NCBI GenBank assembly: GCA_910574965.1 | Contig: CAJTDB010000001.1 | Span: 439,092 to 503,091 of the forward strand | Source of the DNA: Lachnospiraceae bacterium | GTDB taxonomy: Bacteria; Bacillota; Clostridia; Lachnospirales; Lachnospiraceae | Direction of reading: 5' to 3' | DNA length: 64,000 nt | Shown: positions 53,027 through 59,602 of the stretch, in pieces | Layout: each line of letters opens with the position of its first letter | Position numbering within the stretch: the first letter of the stretch is position 1 | Position numbers and translations under genes: made by a program | The notes under the pieces: generated by a model | Database searches by the model: none | Seen by the model: the letters and a program-made list of their open reading frames with translations, nothing else | Told to the model about the DNA's origin: nothing

Positions 53027-54026
53027 AGCACTCATTTTGTATATGCAGGGGCACTGCCTGTCGGCCGGACTGTACGAAGATCATATCTGCACAGCCCGAC
53101 TGTCCGCTCCTCTGGCGGACGACTGCACAGAGCAGATTGCAAGAATGGCCGCGGGAGCGGAACTGGCGCTCTGTCCCGGCGGCTGCGTAGGACCCCTTTC
53201 TTCCGGTGTCTATCCGATCTATGAAGCCGCCCTCACCGATGCGGCAGACTCCCGCTACGGAAGCTGCTCTTATGATGTGGTTATGCAGCGCTGCGCAGCC
53301 GCAGCCGCACTGCTTCGTATCCCGGCTTACTTTACCGATGCGGTATCCACCGAGGAACGGCTTCCCCTCTGCCGGGTCAGAAGCCACGCAGACGTGCCCG
53401 GATACAGCAGAGGATTCCGCGCGGAACATCTTGCTGCAATTACAAAGGCATCCAGCAAAAGAGCAGAAGAAGGACGTTATATCGCTGTCTTTCTGGATGA
53501 TTTCGTCAGCGTGGGTGCCTATGACCGGGGAACCTGTCTGGATATGAACGACTGCATCGGCGCAGAAGGTCCTATGGGATTTGCCTCCTCCGGAGATGTT
53601 CCCTGCGCACAGCTTGCGGATTATTTTCTAAAAAAACATATGGATTTTAAGACTATGGAGGAACAGCTCCTATACAAAAGCGGGCTGCTCCAATATCTTG
53701 GCACTTCCGATCCTGAAACGGTCGACCAGCTTTGCCGCCAGGATCGGCAGGCAGCCGAGACAGTGGATGCCATGATCTATCAGACTGCCAAATGGATCGG
53801 AAGTTCCGCGCTGGTTCTTCAGGGGAAGGCAGACGGGATTATAATCACCGGAAAGGGAACAGACTGTCCCTATCTGATTTCCGGCCTTCAGAAAAAAGTC
53901 CATCGGATCGCTCCTGTCTTTTTCGTGCCGGATCCGGACCTTGGAGATTATCTATATGCAAAAGCTCAGCTTTTAAACAGCTTTGCACTGCCCGTACGTC
54001 CATATGAAAGGAGGGAACTCCTATGA
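53016..54026 (+). CDS. Divergent butyrate-kinase-like protein, probable pseudo-kinase
   Basis: 336 residues, alignable with butyrate kinase along its length: CPGGCVGPLSSGVYPI against the RGG...GG.Y block, VFLDDFVSVGAYDRG against HLGGGISVGA, and IGAEGPMGF against DGEGPFSP. The N-terminal phosphate-binding motif NPGSTST is replaced by YMQGHCLSAGLYED, and the glycine-rich second phosphate loop by LDDFVS. Catalysis as a normal acid kinase is therefore doubtful. ATGA overlap with the true buk downstream and the intact frame argue for a selected role, perhaps as partner or regulator. Confidence 0.75.
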   Translation: MIHKALILYMQGHCLSAGLYEDHICTARLSAPLADDCTEQIARMAAGAELALCPGGCVGPLSSGVYPIYEAALTDAADSRYGSCSYDVVMQRCAAAAALLRIPAYFTDAVSTEERLPLCRVRSHADVPGYSRGFRAEHLAAITKASSKRAEEGRYIAVFLDDFVSVGAYDRGTCLDMNDCIGAEGPMGFASSGDVPCAQLADYFLKKHMDFKTMEEQLLYKSGLLQYLGTSDPETVDQLCRQDRQAAETVDAMIYQTAKWIGSSALVLQGKADGIIITGKGTDCPYLISGLQKKVHRIAPVFFVPDPDLGDYLYAKAQLLNSFALPVRPYERRELL

Positions 54027-55111
54027 GCAGGAAAATATTATGCATTAATCCCGGCTCTACCTCCACCCGCATTGCCGTGTTCGAGGATACAACTCCTGTC
54101 TTTATGAAAAATCTGAACCATTCCAACGAAGAACTGGAAGCGTTCAAAGATGTACAGGGACAGTTGACATACCGCTTCTTGTCTATTCAGTCTCTGCTTG
54201 CGGAGCATAAGTTCGATTTATCTGAGTTTCATGCAGTTGTCGGCCGCGGAGGAGCCCTTCGCCCCATGGGCGGCGGTATCTTTGAAATCAGCGAGGACAT
54301 GCTTCACGACTGCCGTACTTCCAGATATTCTGAACACCCTTCCAATCTGGGCTGCCAGCTGGCAAAACGTTTTGCCGATCCTTACCATCTGCCCTGCTTT
54401 GTCGTCGATCCTCCGCTGATTGACGAGTTTGCGCCTGCCTCCCGCCTGTCCGGCTTTGCGCCGATTCGGCGAATCAGCGCCTTTCACGCTCTGAATGAGA
54501 AAATCGTCGCGCGCTTTATGGCAGAAGAGCTTGGCAAACCGGTAACAGAGCTTCAGCTCATTACGGTTCATCTCGGCAGCGGCATCTCCGTCACCGCCCA
54601 GAAAAAGGGAATGTGCATTGACAACACCTTTGGCTCCGGCGGCGACGGTCCTTTCTCACCGGAACGGGCGGGACGCATGCCTGGATTAGAGCTTCTGCGG
54701 ATGATGAACCGCCCGGACCGCCAAAACATGGTCTGGAAGAAAATGTTTTCCAAACAGAGCGGACTTTTCTCCTATCTGGGAACCAATGATGTACAAAAGA
54801 TCACGAAGCAGATGGAAGCAGGAAACGCGCTGGCCAAGGCGCTGTTGGATGGTATGGCCTATATGATCTCCCGTGAGATTGCCGCCTATGCCGCAGGCAT
54901 GGACTGGAACATCGATGCCATCGGCATCACCGGCGCAATCGCCCGCAGCGAATATATCACCGGCTTCCTGAAACGTCAGATCTCCTTTATCGCCCCGGTC
55001 TTTTTGTACCCCGGAGAATTTGAGATGGAAGGACTCGCCCGCGGCGGCCTGCGCGCTCTAAACCAAGAAGAAGAGATCAAAATATATTCATCCAGCGAGG
55101 AGCATGTCTGA
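54023..55111 (+). CDS. buk: Butyrate kinase (acid kinase of the ASKHA fold)
   Basis: 362 residues with all motifs: ILCINPGSTSTRIAVFED (phosphate 1), VGRGGALRPMGGGIFEI, the HALN segment, TVHLGSGISVTAQKKG (phosphate 2), GGDGPFSPERAGRMPG and GITGAIARSEYIT (adenosine). Makes ATP and a free carboxylic acid from acyl phosphate; the acid may be a branched-chain or aromatic acid instead of butyrate. AGGAGGG precedes the ATG. Completes substrate-level phosphorylation for this operon. Confidence 0.92.
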   Translation: MSRKILCINPGSTSTRIAVFEDTTPVFMKNLNHSNEELEAFKDVQGQLTYRFLSIQSLLAEHKFDLSEFHAVVGRGGALRPMGGGIFEISEDMLHDCRTSRYSEHPSNLGCQLAKRFADPYHLPCFVVDPPLIDEFAPASRLSGFAPIRRISAFHALNEKIVARFMAEELGKPVTELQLITVHLGSGISVTAQKKGMCIDNTFGSGGDGPFSPERAGRMPGLELLRMMNRPDRQNMVWKKMFSKQSGLFSYLGTNDVQKITKQMEAGNALAKALLDGMAYMISREIAAYAAGMDWNIDAIGITGAIARSEYITGFLKRQISFIAPVFLYPGEFEMEGLARGGLRALNQEEEIKIYSSSEEHV

Positions 55112-55202
55112 AAACCGTCTTTCAGCATTCCCCCGAATGATCCATACACTATTAGAACGCATCCATTCTGACGGATGCAGCACTTCAATACGAGGTACGA
55201 AG

Positions 55203-55751
55203 ATGAAAATTTTAGAAAAAACACTGTTTGCCGGCTTTGGCGGCCAGGGCATCCTGGCAATCGGTAAAATATTCGCAGATGCCTGTGCAGAAAGAGATCT
55301 GAACGTATCCTGGCTCCCGTCCTACGGCCCTGAGATGCGCGGCGGCACCTGCATGTGCATGGTTGCTGTATCGGACGAGCGGGTCTTAAGCCCTTATTTC
55401 GTCCGGCCCGGCAGCGCAGTCATCATGAACCAGGCTTCCCTTGAGAAATATCTTCCGGTCCTGGATACTGCAAAGGCATTGGTCATCAATACTTCCCTTG
55501 CCCATCTGACGCCGGAAATGGAAGAAAAACTTAAAAACGTGCAGATTATAAGGGCAGATGCCACTAACATTGCGCTGGAACTAAATGCGGTCAAATGCGC
55601 AAATATGGTCATGCTGGGCGCCTACGCCAGACACAGCAGCGCGCTGACTCTGGAACAATTAAAAGACAGCGTAACCCGTAAATTTGCTTCCAAACCCCAG
55701 ATGGCAGAAATCAACCAGAAGGCTCTGGATCAGGGCTATGCCATCATCTGA
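55203..55751 (+). CDS. 2-oxoacid:ferredoxin oxidoreductase, gamma subunit
   Basis: 182 residues. LFAGFGGQGILAIGKIFADA and SYGPEMRGGTCMCMV are the standard gamma-subunit motifs. ATG 55203 has GAGG upstream; a longer in-frame reading overlaps buk and is not family-like. The 91-base gap after buk holds a small GCATCC/GGATGC stem. The alpha and beta subunits are 5 kb upstream, so the complex is split by the acid-producing genes. Confidence 0.9.
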   Translation: MKILEKTLFAGFGGQGILAIGKIFADACAERDLNVSWLPSYGPEMRGGTCMCMVAVSDERVLSPYFVRPGSAVIMNQASLEKYLPVLDTAKALVINTSLAHLTPEMEEKLKNVQIIRADATNIALELNAVKCANMVMLGAYARHSSALTLEQLKDSVTRKFASKPQMAEINQKALDQGYAII

Positions 55752-55767
55752 TACAAGGAGGTACCAT

Positions 55768-55980
55768 ATGAATCATGCGGTTGTAGATAAAAAATTTTGT
55801 AAAGGCTGTCTGCGCTGCGTAGAAGCCTGCCCCAAAGGCTGTCTGGATCTTTCCGGACTGACCAACGACCAGGGCTATGACTATGTTGCATTTCAGGAAA
55901 ATGCTCCTTGCGTCGCCTGCGGCCTCTGTTATCTCGTCTGCCCGGATGTAGCTATTACCGTATACAAAGACGAAAGCTAA
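55768..55980 (+). CDS. 2-oxoacid:ferredoxin oxidoreductase, delta subunit (2[4Fe-4S] ferredoxin type)
   Basis: 70 residues with CKGCLRCVEACPKGC and CVACGLCYLVCPD, two 4Fe-4S motifs. AGGAGG precedes the ATG. The delta subunit passes electrons from the thiamine site to external ferredoxin. Last gene of the operon, followed by a large hairpin. Confidence 0.92.
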   Translation: MNHAVVDKKFCKGCLRCVEACPKGCLDLSGLTNDQGYDYVAFQENAPCVACGLCYLVCPDVAITVYKDES

Positions 55981-56014
55981 TCCCTGCTTAAAAAGCCAAT
56001 CTATATCCTTCTTC

Positions 56015-56113
56015 CAGGGTGTATCGAGAACCTGCGGATTGTCCGATGTGCGTTCTGCTTTACAGAATATGCGGCAGACCGAATCAGGTTTTGATACACC
56101 CTGCATATATTTT
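56015..56113 (+). terminator. Large hairpin with T run after the fermentation operon
   Basis: CAGGGTGTATC (56015-56025) pairs with GATACACCCTG (56093-56103), with a second block AACCTG/CAGGTT inside (56029-56034 / 56085-56090) and a bulky 50-base head, then CATATAT and seven T. The gap 55981-56260 shows no convincing gene. Confidence 0.7.
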
Positions 56114-56260
56114 TTTCTCTCTTATCGTTTAGCCGGACAGCCAGCACAGCCGAAAATTCCGGGTATCCGCTGTCCTCAGGCTTGATTTTCTCACGATCCT
56201 GTTTTAAAATGGTTCCATAAGGATCTGCAGATCCAAAGAGCACATAAAGGAGGCCGCTAT

Positions 56261-56623
56261 ATGCGCAAACGTATTTTGGTTGTGGATGATGACGAAATGA
56301 ATCTGAAAAGAACGAGAATGATACTGGAGAAACACTATAATGTGCTTCTTGCAGATTCCGGAAGAGAAGCTCTGGAGAAGATCAAGCGTGAAAAAATTGA
56401 CCTGATTCTCCTGGATATTGCTATGCCGCTCATGGATGGTATCGAAACCTTTCGGCGCATGAAAGAATCCTCTGTAGAAATTCCGGTAATCTTTCTGACC
56501 GCTTCCGGATACGAGGACGATGTGCGCAGTGCCATCAGTCTTGGAGCAGTAAACTATCTGAAAAAACCGTTTTTTCCAAATGAGCTGTTAAAACGGGTCG
56601 CTATGGGGTTAGAAGAACAATGA
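56261..56623 (+). CDS. Stand-alone receiver protein (CheY-like)
   Basis: 120 residues, receiver only: RILVVDDDEMNLKRT, phospho-acceptor D52 in LILLDIAMPLMDG, lysine in LKKPFFPNEL. AAAGGAGG seven bases before the ATG. Four-base overlap with the first hybrid kinase. With no output domain it must act by protein contact or as a phosphorelay intermediate. Confidence 0.92.
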   Translation: MRKRILVVDDDEMNLKRTRMILEKHYNVLLADSGREALEKIKREKIDLILLDIAMPLMDGIETFRRMKESSVEIPVIFLTASGYEDDVRSAISLGAVNYLKKPFFPNELLKRVAMGLEEQ

Positions 56624-59583
56624 GAGCCAAAGGACAGACCAGTATCCATCTGCTTCTGGCAGCTATCGTTACGATGTTCGGCGTGATGCTGATTTTGATT
56701 ATTATGTCCATGTCATGGGAACCATGGATGGTTCCGGTCATCCTGATCGGCAACACCCTTGTATGGTGCCTTCATATTGGAAGAACCGGATCAGATACTT
56801 TTTACGAAAATCTTTGTGCCGGATTGCTGATGGTTGGATTTTTTTTCTTCGGAGTACATAACATTACTCTATTTGATATTCCTGCTGTAGCCTGTATGCT
56901 GATCCTCGTCTTCTCCATGTTTAATAAAAAGCGGCTGTTGTATATGACGGCCGCCTTGTACGTCATGGAGCTTTTATATCACTTTTTCATCCTGCATACG
57001 ATCAATCCGCACATGGGCATCCAGAATATGGTGCGCCTTGGATTTGGCGCCACTGTAGTGGCAGGATCAATGGCCATCGCTATCTATCGGATTAACCGCC
57101 GGCAGGAATCGCGGAAAAGATATGACAGCACACTTGCAGAGTTAGAGACAGCCGGACGTCAGAACGCTGAATTTCTGTCCAATGTGTCCCACGAACTGCG
57201 GACGCCTATCAATATGGTCCTGGGAATCAGCGAAGTCATACTGGAAAAAGACATCTCCCCGGAAATTCGGACAGATATGCAGTCCATACAGATGGCAGGC
57301 AAACGCCTCTCCAACCAGATCAACAATATGCTGGACTATACGGAGATCGTAGAGGGCACTTTGACTCCTGCAAAAGAAACATACATGATTACTTCCGTGC
57401 TCAATGACATCATTACGATGACTGCTATGCAGAGCAGCAAGCATCAGTTGGAAATGATATTCGATCTTGACCCCAGAATGCCTTCTGCCCTGATCGGAGA
57501 TGCGGAAAAGATTTCTCATGTTCTTAAGATCCTTCTGGAAAATTCCATTAAGTTTACAGAAGAAGGCGGTATCAATGTCTGTATCGGATTCCGGAGGGAG
57601 AGCTATGGGATCAATTTAATCATCGATATTTATGATACCGGAATCGGTATGTCCGATTCTCAGCTCACACAGATGTGTGATGACTTTTATCAGGCGGAAT
57701 CCGGAAGCAACCGTTTTGCAGGCGGACTAGGACTTGGGCTTCCCATTGCACGGGGACTGCTTCATGCCATGGGCGGCTTCATTCATTTTGACAGCCATGA
57801 GCAGGAAGGACTGCAGGCCCATATCACCATTCCCCAGGGAGTGGAAAGCGATACTCCGGCTATGGTCGTCACACATCCGGAACGGCTCTGTATCGCATGT
57901 TATTTCCGAACAGAGAAATACAGTTGTGACGAGGTCCGCAGATACTATGACAATATGATTCTGCATATGGTAGAAGGTCTGAACTTAGAAGGATACCAGG
58001 CACATAACTTCGAAGGACTGCTGAAACTGCAGAACAGCCATCCGCTGACACATGTATTTATCGCACAGGCTGAATACGAAGAGAACCGTTCTTATTATGA
58101 AGAGCTGACAGAAAGACTCCATGTAGTTGTCATCGCAGAACGGGATTTTATACCGGACGCAGACAGCCAACTGATGGTCATCCGCAAACCGTTCTTCGCT
58201 CTTTCGGTTGTGAATCTGCTCAATGGGGAAGTCAAGAAAAACGGATTTGAAGAGGCTCTTGCTGCAGGGCGCAAGCCATTTTCCTGCAAGGGCGTTCGGG
58301 TTCTTGCCGTTGATGATGAAGAGATGAATCTTGTCGTGGCAAAAGGTGTCCTGGGCAGTTACGGCATACAAGTTGATACCTGTCTTAGCGGAAGAGAAGC
58401 CATCGAACAATGCGCCGCCAATTCTTATGATATCGTTTTTCTGGATCATATGATGCCCGGCTTCGACGGCGTGGAAACGTTAAAACGCATCCGCGAGATG
58501 AACAACGGCATGTATCAGGATCTGCCCGTGATCGCTTTGACTGCCAATACGATCAGCGGTGCAAGAGAAATGTTCCGAAGCGAAGGCTTTACGGAATTTA
58601 TACCAAAGCCCATTGAACGGGCTGTTCTCGAACGAGTGCTCCGCAAAGTACTTCCAAAAAACAGTATGCAGTACAATGCCGCACCGGTCGCTTTAGATGA
58701 ATCATCAGAAGAACCAGCACCTCCGTCCAGTGCAGCAGGCAAAAGAAAAAAGAAAGCCAAAAAAGCGGCATCCAGAAGCGCTGCATCTTCCAACCGCTCC
58801 AGAGCAAAAGAAGCACCTCCAGAAGAGAACATCTTGGAAGACTCCCGGACAGATACGCACATCCTGGATGATACCTATACCCCTGACGCCTTCTTGGAGG
58901 GTACGCCCGCGTCCGATACCGATGTTTTAGGACATTCCCAGACGGATAAGCACATTCCGGAGGATTCTTCGGAAGATTCCTATGCCCCAGACGCTTCAGC
59001 AGGTGTTTCCGATTCTGGTAATTCCTCATGGAAGGATGACGGCAGCGCAGAGGATTCCTCATGGAAGGATGACGGCAGCGCAGAGGATTCTTCATGGGAG
59101 GATGACGGCGACGCTGAGGATTCCTCATGGGAGGATGACGACGCTGAGGATTCTTCGCGGGAAGATGATGATGACGACACTGAGGATTCCTTATGGGAAG
59201 AAGCCCCTGCATCAGGCGATCCCTCTCTGTCCTTTGCCCCGCTCTCTAAGATCGGCATCAATATTCAGCTTGGTCTGGATTACTGCTGCGGTGAAGCGGA
59301 ATTTTATTTAGAAATGCTGCAGATGTTCTGCGTACAGGCCGTTGATAAGCGGGCGGAACTTGTCTCTTTGTACAATGCCGCCAACTGGGCCGATTATACG
59401 GTCAAGGTTCATGCATTAAAAAGCACCGCTATGACCATCGGCGCAGAACAGCTGTCAGACCATGCAAAACTTCTAGAGCAGGCCGGGAAGAAAGGAAACA
59501 TCGAATTTATCCGACACGATCATCCTGCACTGCTGCGTCTTTATGACGAAGTGTGTGATACCATAACCGGATTATATATGTGA
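56620..59583 (+). CDS. Hybrid histidine kinase with pseudo-receiver, receiver and HPt
   Basis: 987 residues: about five TM helices (10-155), HisKA with NVSHELRTPINMVLGI (H191), HATPase with LLENSIKFTEEGG (N308) and DTGIGM, a degenerate receiver-like stretch (about 413-540) lacking the acceptor Asp, a full receiver (559-675, D609 in FLDHMMPGFDG, K663), a Lys/Ala-rich stretch (705-730), a long acidic repeat linker (735-870) and a C-terminal HPt with VHALKSTAMTIG (H931). The internal HPt would allow a full His-Asp-His relay whose final Asp may be the 120-residue receiver encoded just upstream. Confidence 0.9.
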   Translation: MRAKGQTSIHLLLAAIVTMFGVMLILIIMSMSWEPWMVPVILIGNTLVWCLHIGRTGSDTFYENLCAGLLMVGFFFFGVHNITLFDIPAVACMLILVFSMFNKKRLLYMTAALYVMELLYHFFILHTINPHMGIQNMVRLGFGATVVAGSMAIAIYRINRRQESRKRYDSTLAELETAGRQNAEFLSNVSHELRTPINMVLGISEVILEKDISPEIRTDMQSIQMAGKRLSNQINNMLDYTEIVEGTLTPAKETYMITSVLNDIITMTAMQSSKHQLEMIFDLDPRMPSALIGDAEKISHVLKILLENSIKFTEEGGINVCIGFRRESYGINLIIDIYDTGIGMSDSQLTQMCDDFYQAESGSNRFAGGLGLGLPIARGLLHAMGGFIHFDSHEQEGLQAHITIPQGVESDTPAMVVTHPERLCIACYFRTEKYSCDEVRRYYDNMILHMVEGLNLEGYQAHNFEGLLKLQNSHPLTHVFIAQAEYEENRSYYEELTERLHVVVIAERDFIPDADSQLMVIRKPFFALSVVNLLNGEVKKNGFEEALAAGRKPFSCKGVRVLAVDDEEMNLVVAKGVLGSYGIQVDTCLSGREAIEQCAANSYDIVFLDHMMPGFDGVETLKRIREMNNGMYQDLPVIALTANTISGAREMFRSEGFTEFIPKPIERAVLERVLRKVLPKNSMQYNAAPVALDESSEEPAPPSSAAGKRKKKAKKAASRSAASSNRSRAKEAPPEENILEDSRTDTHILDDTYTPDAFLEGTPASDTDVLGHSQTDKHIPEDSSEDSYAPDASAGVSDSGNSSWKDDGSAEDSSWKDDGSAEDSSWEDDGDAEDSSWEDDDAEDSSREDDDDDTEDSLWEEAPASGDPSLSFAPLSKIGINIQLGLDYCCGEAEFYLEMLQMFCVQAVDKRAELVSLYNAANWADYTVKVHALKSTAMTIGAEQLSDHAKLLEQAGKKGNIEFIRHDHPALLRLYDEVCDTITGLYM
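59025..59190 (+). repeat. 33-bp coding repeats in the acidic linker
   Basis: About five units encoding variants of SSWKDDGSAED; the first two are nearly identical, later ones drift to SSWEDDGDAED and shorter forms. They form the acidic spacer between receiver and HPt of the hybrid kinase. Confidence 0.85.
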
Positions 59584-59602
59584 TACAGAAGGGAGTACAG
59601 GG

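Noticed and set aside
55112-55202. Upstream extension of the gamma subunit
   Set aside because: The extra 33 residues overlap buk and are not family-like; ATG 55203 starts the conserved KTLFAGFGGQG.
56001-56243. 80-codon minus-strand ORF before the receiver gene
   Set aside because: It runs through the operon terminator hairpin, lacks a ribosome site and resembles no family I know.
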